64,000 nt of DNA from Zingiber officinale (lineage: Eukaryota > Streptophyta > Magnoliopsida > Zingiberales > Zingiberaceae). This document shows, piece by piece, positions 33,719-45,701 of this stretch. The number at the start of each line of letters is the position of its first letter. The first letter of the stretch is position 1. Below the pieces are notes generated by a model that worked only from the letters and a program-made list of their open reading frames with translations, did no database searches and had not been told where the DNA came from. The translations under genes were made by a program, and so were the position numbers. The DNA lies in assembly GCF_018446385.1 (NCBI RefSeq), contig NC_055992.1, positions 102,070,947 through 102,134,946 of the forward strand, in the 5' to 3' direction.

Positions 33719-34845
33719 AAGTAAAACTAATTTTAGATTTTATGCTGCATTATTATGGATGATCAGTGATTTCCCAACATACTCAATATTATCAGGATGG
33801 AGCACGGCTGATAAATTAGCATGTCTACACTCATGACAAAGTCTGATGCATTTTCATTACCTTACAATAGGAAGGTATCTTGATTTAATAACCACCATAA
33901 ATTTTTACCACTTGATCACCCTTTCAGGAGAAATAAGAATTTTTTTAAAAAAAAAATGTTGTAGTTAGAAAATTTCATCCAGTCCATGCTTCAGGTGAAG
34001 AAATAATTGAGCAAATAGATAGTTATGGATTTCTACCAGTATCTCAATCCGGTTCCAATGAGATAAATAAATATATTGTCAGGATGTACAAGTATGGTTG
34101 GAAGAAAAAGAGTATTTTGGGGGAGTTACCATATTGGAAGTATCTACTTATTCGACATAATTTAGATGTCATGCATATTGAGAAAAAATTTTCGATAATA
34201 TTTTTAACACTGTGATGAACGTGCCTAAAAGAACTAAAGACACTGTGAAATCACGTGAGGAATTAAAAGAACTAGTCAACAGACCAGAGTTACATCAGGA
34301 TGAAACAACCAATAGATTTCTAAAGACTTGTTATACATTGGACAAAGATGGTAAGCAAGCTTTATATAATTGGTTGAAAGAAATTAAATTTCTAGATGGG
34401 TATGCCTCAAATATGGCTCGATGTGTGGATATGAACAGATTAAAGATGTTTGGAATGAAAAGGCATGACTGTTATATATTCATGCAAAGACTTATTCCAG
34501 TAACTTTCCATGACTTCCTCAAAATATTTGGCAAGCAATCACTGAATTGAGTTTATTTTTTAGAGATTTAACAGCGAGATGTATTATGATGGATGATATG
34601 CTTATGTTAGAAATACACATTTCTCTTATATTATGTAAGCTAGAGCACATATTTCCACCTAGTTTCTTTGATTCAATAGAACATCTACCAGTATATTTAC
34701 CATACGAGGTACAAATAGCTGATCCTGTGTAGTACAGATGGATATGTCCATTGGAATAATTTTTAAGAAAATTAAAGAATAATATTTGTAACAAAGCAAG
34801 AGTTGAGAGGTTAATATGTAATGTTTATTTGGTCGAAGAAGCATC
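33719..34845 (+). pseudogene. CACTA1 TNP2-type transposase, middle and C-terminal part
   Basis: Resumes with ASKTNFRFYAALLWMISDFP and ILSGWSTA, then ILGELPYWKYLLIRHNLDVM, HIEKKF, a clean 112-codon frame at 34212-34550 (TVMNVPKRTKDTVKSREELK, FGMKRHDCYIFMQRLIPVTF), and after a frameshift ELSLFFRDLTA, SLILCKLEHIFPPSFFDSIE, HLPVYLPYEVQIADPV, ending LVEEAS. It covers the end of the TNP2 catalytic region and the DUF4218-type C-terminal region. It stops at 34845, where LTR F is inserted; the next codons are at 62918. Confidence 0.87.
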
Positions 34846-35659
34846 TGTTGGTGCAATTCCCCTAGGTCAAGGTTGACCAGGTTGACTAAGCTTAAATTGG
34901 TTCAAGCTTGAGTCGTAATGTGTAAGTTTCAATGTTTGACAATATATGAAGATTGTTTTGACAATGTACGGAGATTGCAGGAGTAATTATCCATTTGGAG
35001 AGATTGGTCAAGGTTGACCAGTTTAATGTGAAGAAGAGTCAAGTAGGTCAAGGTTGACTGAATACTTGACTGAGAAGTCCAACGGAAAGGTTGGCAGAAG
35101 ATGGAAATTTAAGTGAGTTAGTGTTTGATAGGACACTTGGTGGAAAAGTCCTGGTGAGTGAAGTCAGACAGAAGAAAAATCTAAGTGAGTGAAGGTAGGT
35201 GATGGGAAAGTCCTGGTGAGTGAAGTCAGACAATTTGAAAGTCCTAGTGAGTGAAGCTAGGCAGATGGAAAATCCTAGTGAGTGAAGCCAAGTGAATGAC
35301 CTAGTGAATAAAGTTAGGCAGATGAAAATCCTGGTAAGTGAAGCTAGGTGAAAGTCCCAATGAGTGAACTTAGGCAATAAGGAAGTCCTGGTGAGTGAAG
35401 CTAAGCTCATGGAAATCCAGGTGGGTCCAGGGTGACTGGACACCTAGTGTTTGGAAGTCCAAGTGGGTCATAAAGGACCAAACACTTGGTACGAGATGGT
35501 AAGTCCAAGTGGGTCAAAGTTGACCTGACACTTGGCACGAGGAGAAAAGTCCAAGTGGGTCAAAGGATTGACCGGACACTTGGTGACGACGTCCCAATAG
35601 GTCACGGCTGATCGGATGTTAGATATGGGAACCCTAGACTTGAGTTAGTCAAGTTAGGA

Positions 35660-36030
35660 TTGGTCAATCGATCAGCCGATCGATTGGGGCCATGCCAATC
35701 GATTAGTTGAACGATTGGAGGTTATTTGCGTAGGAGAGCAGTGTGCTCCCCAATCGATCAGCCAATCGATTGGGTCACTCCAATCGATCGGTCAATCAAT
35801 TGGAGCTCAGCTTCTTGCAGTGACACGAGGAAAAGTCGGAATCGATTGGTTAATCAATTCTGGAGCATTTTATGAAATCACAGAAAGCCTCTAGATCGAT
35901 TCAGCTACACACAATTGATTGGTCAATTGATTAGGATATAATCGTTGCATAGGATGCAGGTTTTGGATGGCTAGGATCACTGGGATTTGACGTGGAAATC
36001 AATTGGGAGGAGGTCCAATCGATTGGGAGC
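35660..36030 (+). promoter_or_regulatory. CCAATCGATTGG palindrome cluster in LTR F
   Basis: About ten perfect or degraded CCAATCGATTGG and CAATCGATCAGCCGATCGAT motifs. Once B is removed, the cluster ends about 15-20 bases before the TATA box at 62456. Confidence 0.8.
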
Positions 36031-36035
36031 CGTAG

Positions 36036-38722
36036 TGTTAGAGTGTATACTAAAAGTCTGACTTTTGTAAACATCTATTTTAAAATAAAGAATCACATTG
36101 TCAAATATCTACATTTATATGCTAAGTGTAGTTATTCAATTAATTTATATTATAAAAAAGGTAGATCCGCTACCTTAGCAGCCCCCTAGTGCCGGCCCCA
36201 CGGATATTGAGGGAGGTTCATGCAGGTACACAGGCCATAGGCGCATGGCGGGGTAAACCCCAGATCGTCAGTTCCTGAGAATCGACCCCTGGCCATTACG
36301 CTAGAGATACCATGCGCCCACCGTCTGCGCTACGCCTTGGGGGCAATTAATTTATATTATAAATAACATGATGTGTGGTGTCACACACAGAAGATCATGT
36401 TATCAGTTCCTTATAAATTATAAATAGTAGCTCACGACTAAGATAGATAGGAACAAATCATTGGAATAGTCGTAGTGTAATTTGGTATTAGTTTATCTTG
36501 ACTATAAAATTACACTAGTACACTCTGAGTGTATTGAGTAGGACCATTTAAGGTAGTTTCTTTTTATACTGACTGCATAAAAGAACAAGACCTTTGTTAT
36601 TATGGAAATGTGTGTTCTTAATCCTGATATAATAACAAGCACATATATTTAGTATTTAATTATTTCTTTAATTTATCAAAGAGTGTGATTTAGTTCGATA
36701 AATTAATAGGCCCGATAAGTTGGAAAAATGATATTATTTATAGTGTGTGTTGTTGATTATAGAAGGAAACTGTGTCCTAGGAATCTAGGCTGATGATGTC
36801 CCCAAGAGGAGCTCATAAGGATTGTCATGTAAACCCTGTAAGTGGACTTAGTCTGACATGACAATAAGGTTGAGTGGTACTACTCTTGGAGTTAGATATT
36901 AATTAAGTGAGTTGTTAGTAACTCATTTAATTAGTGGACATTCGATATCTTAAAAAAAGGGAGATTAACACACTCATGATAAGAATGAGCCCATAGTAGT
37001 GTGGGATTGGTGTGGTAGTCCAATAATAACTCTTTAGTGGTATGAGTTATTATTGATGAACTCGAGTTGGGTGTTAGGGGCGAACACGGGAAGCTCAAGT
37101 TCATCGGGAGACCAAAACCAATTTCTCCTCTTGGTCCCTGTCGTAGACTCTTATTTATAAAGTCTTATATCCACCTAAAGCTCACCTTCTTACCCATCCT
37201 TAGGTGGCCGGCCAAGCCAAGCTTGGAGCCCAAGCAAGGGCCGGCCAAACCAAGCCTTGGATGGGATTAAGATATGTCCGGCCTAGCTTGGAGCCCAAGC
37301 TTAGGTGGCCGGCCACATAAAAAAATAAAAGGGAGTTTATTTTTAAAATCTTTCCTTATGTGGAAGCCATAATTTCAAAATAGAGTTTTAAAATTTAAAT
37401 CTTTCCATTTATAGTTTCTACAAAGGATTAAAAGAAAGGTTTGATATCTTTCCTTATTTGCAGTTAAAAGGAAGATTTTAATTTTTGGAGAAAACTTTCC
37501 TTAATTGTAACCATCCACATGTTTTAATAGAGAGATTTTATTTTATAAAAGTTTCCTTTTATAAACAACCATGAAGGGATTTAAAGGAAGACATTTTTTA
37601 ATTAAAATTTTTTACCGGAAACAAATAAGGAAGTTTTATTTTCATGTTTAAAACTTTCCTTGTTTGGAATTAAAGGGGTGGGCGGCCATTAAGAGATTAA
37701 AAGGAAGTTTTAATTAAATTTTCCTTTTTAGTCATTGGCAAGGAAATAAGGAAGTTTTAATTATGTTTAAAACTTTCCTTATTTGCCAAGACCAAGGAAT
37801 ATAAAAGAGAGGGTAGAGGTGCCTCACCTCACAAGACATCTATTATTATTCTCCTCTCTTTTCCTTGGTGGTGGCCGGTCCTCTCTTCCTCCTTTTCTCC
37901 TATTGTGCTTCCTTGTGTGGCCGACGGCATCTTCATCTCAAGGAGCTTGGTGGTGGCCGGATATTGTTAGAGGAGGAGAGATAGGAGGCTTTGTTTCTTA
38001 GCATCCCATGGATCTTGGTTGGTGGCTGAAAGTTCTTCATCTCTTAGAGATTGTTGGTGGCCGAAACTTGCTTGGAGAAGAAGGAGGCTTGGGTGGATTC
38101 TCATCTCGGTAGATCGTCGCCCACACGACGTCCGAGATAAGAAGAGGAATACAGTAAAAGATTGTGAGGTCTATAAGCTACAAAAGGTATAACTAGTTAT
38201 TAGTTTCCGCATGATAACTAGTTTATCCTTTTGTTTAAATCTTGAAATATCAAACACAAGAGGCTAATGATTCTAGGCTATCGAATTTATGTTTCAAGTT
38301 TGTGTTTATTTTGTTTTTCGATCTTGTGATTCGATTGTTCTTATTGGTTAAACCTAGGGTTACTATAAGGAGATTAAATATTGAATTTCATTGAAAGGCT
38401 TTGTCTAGGAAGTGGTGGATGATCCCATACCCAAGAAGGCCTAGTGCTTTGCCATGTTTAACCTAGAAGCCAATCTCTGAAATAAATATTTAATCGAATT
38501 TGTAACATGGATGGATTTGGATCAATAGTGTTAAGCATCATTTTGATCCAAGTCTAAACCTCTAAGAACAGATAAGTTAAATTTGGAATCAATAATGTTA
38601 AGTTCCGTTTGTGATTCCATATTTAATTTCTAAAGAACATAATAGGTTGTTAGGAAAGGTTCAGGACTTGTACAAAATTTTGCACAGGGGAATCGGTACG
38701 ATATTCCGAGTAGCAACCAACA
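36036..38722 (+). mobile_element. B 5' LTR with SINE insertion
   Basis: TGTTAGAGTGTATAC to GAGTAGCAACCAACA, 2687 bp including a 187-bp SINE and its 20-bp duplication. TATA box ATATAAAAGAGAG near 37798. GGCCGGCC palindromes lie at 37205-37315, about 500 bp upstream of that TATA. Confidence 0.92.
36157..36343 (-). mobile_element. tRNA-derived SINE (187 bp) in the B 5' LTR
   Basis: Flanked by a perfect 20-bp duplication, CAATTAATTTATATTATAAA (36137-36156 and 36344-36363). On the minus strand it starts near GCCCCCAAGGCGTAGCG. It shows an A-box-like TAGCGCAGACGGTGGG and a B-box-like GGGGTCGATTCTC about 35 bases downstream, and ends in a T-run (CTACCTTTTTT). T-tailed tRNA-derived SINEs (Au type) are known in plants; membership of that family is a guess. 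The matching place in the 3' LTR (near 60060-60080) lacks the insert. Confidence 0.88.
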
Positions 38723-40274
38723 ATTGGCATCAGAGCTAGGGTTTGCCTCTATGTGTTTGGTTTTCAGTTTAATTATGCACATGTCATACATAATTTAGGT
38801 AGGATATTAGTAGGATATGCTAACTATGTGATTGCAGGCTCCAACTATTATGGCTTATTGTGATTGTGTGTGATTGGACCCTTGGACATGTCAAGGGCAT
38901 TTTATATGTGTGCATGATTGTATTATAAAATACAGCAAGAGCTGTATTAGATTTAGGATTTTATATTTTGTTCGATCTAGACTTTATGTACATTCCCTTG
39001 TGGAATATAGGATCGATAAATGTAAAATTCTATTTTTGTCGCGGATCATATCCTTGCGAGGCGTGGTGTTATTTGAGGACCATAGGCGCAGCGGAAAAAG
39101 AAGCAAGATAGATGCGACAACTAGACCCGATTGCGATAGCTAAAGATGATAGCAGCTAGGGTTGGCAGCACACGAAGGACAGTGATGGAAAAGACCATAA
39201 TAATTGAAAAAAACTACTTTTCCATATTTATTGTTTTTATTTGTTGTGTGTGCTTGTATTTGTGTGCTTGTATGCATGTTAAAATTCCTCGTTCTAAATA
39301 ACTAAGTGGAAGAGAGATTAGTAAATAAATTCCACGGTCTCCATTACTGGTTTGTAAGTGATGCAAACAAACTTGCGTGTTGGCTCTGAGTGCCTCCCTC
39401 CACAACGGATGAGTTTGTTTGCGGATCACTAGATCAAATTTCCTTTATGGATGGTTATAGGAAATTATTTATGAGCGTGTGATCTTCTCCAACTGAAGGG
39501 GCACAATCCTATTTAATGGACTAAGTATCAAGTAATGGTATACACTTAGGCGTATTTAATAGTATCCTCCCCAACGGAGGCATTGATATTATTTGTGTGA
39601 CTAAAGGAATACCAACTATTAATTTGTCATAAAGCTAGGTAAAACTCCTTCTTACAAATGTTTGAATTTATATACGTACACACTAACGTGAAATACAAAA
39701 TTCATGATGTTTGAGGATATTTTATAAAATGGGTAAAACCTCCTCTTACAAATAATTGAATTTGTATACGTCCACACTAATGTGGCATACAAAATTCATG
39801 GTGTTTGAGGTAGTTTAAGGTTGACAAGATAATTAATGGTAAGACCCTCCTCTTACAAATGTCTGAATTTGTATACGTCCACACTAATGTGGCATACAAA
39901 ATTCACGGTGTTTGAGGTGTTGGTGAATTTAAATGATATTGTTTTGAGAAATTAATATTATTTTAAATTCTAAAGTTTTTACCAAATATTTGATCGAAGA
40001 CAGACCAACTATTAATTTTATTTGTCATAAAGATAGGTTGACAAGATAATAAAATTAATGGATAAAATCTCCTCTTACAAATGTTTGAATTTGTATACGT
40101 CCATATTAACGTTGCATACAAAATTCATGAAGATTTTGAGGTGTTGGTCTTGACCAAATATTTTTGTGATTTTTAGGATTTCAAATGTTCTTCAATCCCC
40201 TACTGTTATACTATAGAATAGACTTAGTAGTCCTAATTATATTGATTGGAAATAAAAACTTGGACACTAAGGTG
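38723..40274 (+). other. B leader and gag remnant
   Basis: The primer site TGGCATCAGAGC (38725-38736) is followed by leader sequence with no long frame. Near 40225-40255 a short LSSPNYIDWK-like stretch resembles the start of copia gag (TGPNYxDWK). It then joins directly, ignoring insertion H, to sequence just before the protease. Most of gag has been deleted. Confidence 0.6.
39630..40150 (+). repeat. Four-copy tandem repeat with internal hairpin in B leader
   Basis: Copies begin near 39640, 39733, 39846 and 40064. Each has CTCCTCTTACAAATGTTTGA, then GTATACGTCCACACTAATGTGGCATAC, in which TTTGTAT/ATACAAA and CCAC/GTGG can pair. Spacing is irregular (93, 113, 218). Confidence 0.85.
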
Positions 40275-41284
40275 GACTATGTAACACCCCTAGGATCCCT
40301 AGAAATTCTACATAAATTTATGCATGATTAAAATGGGCCTTATGTGGATTTTTCAAAAATGAAAGAAAATAAAACCAAAAAGAGGCATGACCAAGGTTTG
40401 AACCTTGGACCTTTTAGCAAGTTACAAGCCTTATGAGATATGTGATAACCAACAGCCCCAGCAGGAGTGTGCTGTTAAGAAGGAAAGAGACATGGTAGTT
40501 AAGGGTAAGGGAGGTGAATGCTCCCTTCACTTAGAAGGAAAAGTTTGAGTTTTCTTCTTCCTTCCTAATGAAAAGATGGTTTTGCCTTCTTCCTTCATTT
40601 AGAATAAATAGGAGAAAGAGAATGGAAAATTCATTTTTTCCTCTCTTCTTCTTCCTCCTTCCTTCCTCCCACCGAAACCCTAAGTTCTCTCCTTCCCATT
40701 GCCGAATTCAAGTTAAGAGGTCTTCTTCCTAGGAAACTTCACAAAGCAAGGGTACTTTTCCTTAGTAAACCAAGCGAAAGGATGTAAGTATTCCCCTCAC
40801 CTGCAGTACAAGTAGCTTTGAGTGTTTTCCATGTTCTAATGTTGCTTACAACTTAGGAATAAGCCTTACATGTTCGGCCAAGACATGAAATAAGATTCAA
40901 ATGTGTTTCACCATGCTTGCCTATGACCCCCTATGATGTGTAACTATTATGTGATGAAGTGTCATGCTTTAAATTGTTAAAAGAAAACTAGAAACATGCT
41001 TATAGGTTTCGGCCAAGGCTTGAGCATTAGGGTTGGAAACTCATTTGTGCTTACTCACTTGCTATGACATGTATGGTATGGTATTAGCTTAAAAGTTTCA
41101 TGCTTAAAATGGTTTAAAAGAAACTAGAATCATGCTCCTTTAAGGTTTCGGCCAAGAAGGAATAAACGAATTAGAGGAAGTTTAGAAACTCAACTATGCG
41201 TGCTTATAATTCCTTATGATGTGTAACCCAATGTAGGATGTTAGTTTAAAGTTTTTCATGTCTTATGTTGCTTAAAATGATATG

Positions 41285-41885
41285 AACATGCTTATATGTT
41301 TCGGCCAAGACAAGGAAATTAGGTTAAGGAGCTAACTAGGGCTTCTAAATGTCTCACATGTTATGCTAAGTGTCATGAGATATTAGGTTAATGATTCCAT
41401 GTTTTTATGTTGCTTGAAACCCCATGAGTATGATTATATGTTTCGGCCAAGACAAGGAAATTAGGTTAAGGAGCTAACTAGGGCTTGTAAATGTCTCACG
41501 TGTTATGCTAAGTGTCATGAGATATTAGGTTAATGATTCCATGTTTTTATATTGCTTGAAAACCCATGAGTATGATTATATGTTTCGGCCAAGACAAGGA
41601 AATTAGGTTAAGGAGCTACCTAGGGCTTCTAAATGTCTCACATGTTATGCTAAGTGTCATGAGATATTAGGTTAATGATTCCATGTTTTTATGTTGATTG
41701 AAAACCCATGAGTATGATTATATGTTTCGGCCAAGACAAGGAAATTAGGTTAAGGAGCTACCTAGGGCTTCTAAATGTCTCACATGTTATGCTAAGTGCC
41801 ATGAGATATTAGGTTAATGATTCCATGTTTTTATGTTGCTTGAAAACCCATGAGTATGCTTATATGTTTCGGCCAAGTCATGATT
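41285..41885. repeat. About 143-bp tandem repeat in LTR H
   Basis: Four nearly identical copies plus two diverged ones, each with TTTCGGCCAAGACAAGGAAA at 143-bp steps (about 41297, 41440, 41583, 41726). Confidence 0.9.
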
Positions 41886-41934
41886 TAGGGTTTGTAGAAA
41901 GTTCAAAACCCCATCTAAGCATGAAAATGATTTT

Positions 41935-42185
41935 TATGATATGCTATATGTTGTGTGCACTTATGCCATCATGTTATGATTCCCTATGATATGCTATATG
42001 TTATGTGCACTTATGCCATCATGTTATGATTCCCTATGATATGCTATATGTTATGTGCACTTATGCCATCATGTTATGGTTCCCTATGATATGTTATATG
42101 TTATGTACACTCATGCCATCATGTTATGACTCCCTATGATATGCTATATGTTATGTGCACTTTATGTCATCATGTTATGCTTATG
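41935..42185. repeat. 59-bp tandem repeat in LTR H
   Basis: Five copies of TATGATATGCTATATGTTAT followed by GTGCACTTATGCCATCATG at 59-60 bp steps. Confidence 0.9.
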
Positions 42186-43177
42186 CAAGGCTTATGTATG
42201 ATGAAAAGCCTAAGAGATGTTTCCCTATAAGTTGGGATTAAGAGCACTCTTCACGATATGACAAGAAACATGATATGCTATGATATGACAAGGAACATGT
42301 ATGCTATTTTACTTTTGTATGGCTTGTACCGGACCCTAAGCATGGTCCACGGGATGGGCTCCTAAGTTGCCTTTAGGTCGATGGTCAATGAAACGGGCCT
42401 AGTACGGGATGGGCTCCTAAGTTGCCCCTAGGTCGATGGTCAAGGAAACAGGCCTAGTTCATAATAAGTTCGAGATTAGCTACCTCGGATTTATTTAGGA
42501 TGCGCGCAAAAATTCATGTATGTGGTACAATGTCGGGCCCTCATGTTGAGATTATGTTTAAGTACTTATATGATATATGTTTTCAAAAGATCATTTTGCA
42601 TTTACTCATTCTATGCTATATGATATATGTTTTCAAAAGATCATCTTGCATCTACATATTTCATGCTATTTGATTTCGTATGCTTTAGGTAGATGCTCTC
42701 TTGAGATGTTTTTCATGCTATATGATGTTGATGCCTTAAGAAGATGTTCGTTGAGATATGTTTATGATGCCTAGATGAACATGCTACTACCTTATGCTTA
42801 TGCTCTTATATGCTAGGTTTATGGTTTGCCCAATAAGTATGACATTATTTTAAATCTAGATGTTGGGTAATGAACATGACACTACTCTATGCTTAATTCA
42901 TGATTTATGATTTTTGTGAGTAGAAAAGGATCTTAGTAAGCCTATGTGCTTATAGTTTTATGTTTCCTTGTACTGCAGAAAAGGGTAAAGAATGGCTAAA
43001 TTAAGGGGAGCAGCAGGAAAGGCAAAGATGTGTGTGGTAGTGGCATGGTGGAATAGATCTATTTGTGTTTCAAGACTTATATATGTCTAAGTTTCACATG
43101 TGAACCTATTATGCTACTTGATGCTTTTAATGGATACTACTTGATATTAACTTGAACCTGCACTACAAGAAAAAAGC

Positions 43178-43512
43178 TAATAGACAACGCTTTTAAAGCG
43201 TTGTCTTTGTGCCTGAAAAAGCGTTGTTAAAGGCACTGTTGTTAAAAGTCTGCTCAACGACAATGCTTTTAAAGCGTTATCGTTTGTAGCGAAGACAACG
43301 CTTTTGCAACGCTTTAAAAGCGTTGTCGGTTTATGCAAAGATAACATTTTTGCAACGCTTTTAAAGCGTTATTTTTGGTAGAAAAGACAACACTTTTACA
43401 ACGCTTTAAAAGCGTAGTCTTGTTTTGCAAAGACAACACTATTACAACGCTTTAAAAGCGTTGTTTTTTTACAAAGACAACACTTTTTGCAACGCTTTAA
43501 AAGTGTTGTCAT
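43178..43512. repeat. CACTA2 left subterminal array
   Basis: About seven palindromic units ACAACGCTTT(TA)AAAGCGTTGT, separated by GTCTTTGTGC- and GCAAAGACAACA-type spacers. A matching set in other spacing lies at 49290-49520. They are likely transposase-binding repeats by analogy with En/Spm. Confidence 0.85.
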
Positions 43513-44059
43513 TTTAAAGAAAATAATAATAATAAATTATTTAAAAATCATTATTTTTATATTTACGAAACTATTATTTTTCTTTTACCATGTCTAGATT
43601 CGAATTTTACATATAATCAACTCAGCTAATGATTTCAAACTCATACTAAAATAATAGAATTCTGACATTGAAGTAATATTAGTATTTAATTACATGAGAA
43701 GCTAGTAAATATCAAAATTAACACTAATTCTGTTTCAAATTAGATAGTGATATTCACATATAAAACAAAAGAGCACAAAATAACTAGCTGACCTCGAAGC
43801 CAACAATCTGTTTACTTCTACTAGCTACACTCAAAAATTATTATCGGCTTGAGAACGGGACAAAACAATACAGTAATTACTACCACAATACTGAAGAAGT
43901 AGCTTGTCTTTCTCAATCTATTATAGAAATAAGTAATTGGATTTTGTCTAGGGTCTTTGTGAGCTTTGAACAAATTAAACAATTAGCCTGAAATATAAAC
44001 AAAAAATTACAGTTAATAGTTTGAACAAAAAAATTATTTCTACTAGCTATTTTCTATAA
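43513..44059. other. CACTA2 AT-rich interior, nothing recognised
   Basis: AT-rich, with no frame or repeat of note. Confidence 0.5.
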
Positions 44060-44089
44060 ATGAACCAAAACTCATTACTCAGAAATGAA

Positions 44090-44660
44090 ATGCTTGCAGA
44101 AAGAAAGAAAGAAAGCTTGCAGAAATGCAACGTTTCTTCAAACTGCAGAAAGAAAGTTTGCAGAAATGAAACGCTTTCTTCTCTGCAAACGCTTTCTTGC
44201 AAAAAGCACTGTTGTTGCAGAAATGCAATGTTTCTTCAAACTGCAGAAATAAAGCTTGCAGAAAGAAAGCTTGGCTTGCAGAAAGACAACGTTTCTTCAA
44301 ACTGTATTCTAAAATGCATGCAGTTTCTAATATGCATTCTAAAATGCATGCATTTTCTAAACTGCATTCTTCAAACTGTGCTGTTTCTGATATGCAGAGA
44401 AAGCTTGCAATTTCTCCATTCTAAAATGCATATAATATTTCTCCATTCTAAAATGCATACAGTATTTGCAGAAAGAAAGCTAAAATGAAACGTTTAGAAT
44501 ATGAGTTTAACCAATAGTGGAAAATTGCCAACTTCCTAAAGAAAGCTTGTAGAATTTTTAGTTTAACATGCTTGATAGACTTAAAGCTTGCCAAAATCTT
44601 GCATAAAGCTTGCAAAAATCTTGCAGAAAGCTTGCAGAATAGATTTAATATTGTGTCATT
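44090..44660. repeat. CACTA2 GCAGAAA / GCTTGCAGAAAG repeats
   Basis: Irregular direct repeats of GCTTGCAGAAA, GTTTCTTCAAACTGCAGAAA and TTCTAAAATGCATGCA. Open frames of up to 142 codons at 44060-44488 arise from the repeat (cysteine- and lysine-rich, no family) and are not considered genes. Confidence 0.75.
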
Positions 44661-45701
44661 CATCACAATGTTGATGACCGAACCCATAATGACTTAGCAT
44701 GAATTAAGGGCAACAAACTGAAGACAAGAAAGAACTCCAATGTATCTGAGCTACAGCTTAATTGTTGCCCTTGTAATTTTTTAACTACTGCTGATGTGGC
44801 TTGAGCCAAGTAGGAAAAAAAATGATTTAGAGTTTAAGTACTGGAGCATCTCCACCTAAGTGACTAGTCACCAATGATAATTAGATTGTGTACAAAACAA
44901 AACTTATCCATTTTAGAGTGTCATTGTGTTGATTCGAACTGGAGCATCTACATCCAAGCGACTAGCCACTAGGATTGATAAGAAGCCACTAATAAGCAGC
45001 AGTGAAAATTAATAAGCTGGAGAAACTATTGCTCACAAATCAAATATATTCTACAAGGAAGTCAAAAGGATATGACTAACTGGAGCATTTTATAGAAAAA
45101 GAAATATTAAAGACTCTCACTGCAAGATAAAGAAAAAGTAATTATAAACTATGTCCAGCGAAGTGTAGTAGGGGTTTAGACAAATAAAAGTATTCCTAAA
45201 TGAACTTTCACCAATAGGTTTTAGTCCAGCGAAGTGTATAACAGCATCAAACCTGCAGAAACAAACAAAATGATGTCATGCAATGTTAAAAAGGATATCC
45301 AAACAAAATCGGAAATAGACAGTTAAATGACAACAAAATAATAAGCAACAAAGGTCTAAATCACAGTGTATTAGGCTTGGCAGCCTAAGCATGCAACGCC
45401 AAACAAACATCAGCATGCAACGCCAAACAAAGGTCTAAATCACAGTGTATTAAAGAACTATAAATAATTATTCAAACAAATAATAAGAACCTTCAGCATG
45501 CAACGCCAAACAAACATCCACACAATTAGCAAGATTTGGTCACTCGCATTAACTAAACCATTCAATTTCTTGAAGCAATATCTAGTGTTCTAGTATAATT
45601 TAATATTTTAACTAAACCTTTCAAGCTTACCTTTTTTGTCATGTGTAGGGTTTGCCATATATGGGATTTTATGTGGATTCACAAATTTGAATTTCTATAA
45701 C

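Noticed and set aside
40395..40425. GGTTTGAACCTTGGACC as a tRNA B box
   Set aside because: No A box or tRNA fold at the right distance; it lies in LTR H.
44060..44488. 142-codon cysteine- and lysine-rich frame
   Set aside because: Made of GCTTGCAGAAA repeats, no start context or family, shifted in neighbouring repeats.
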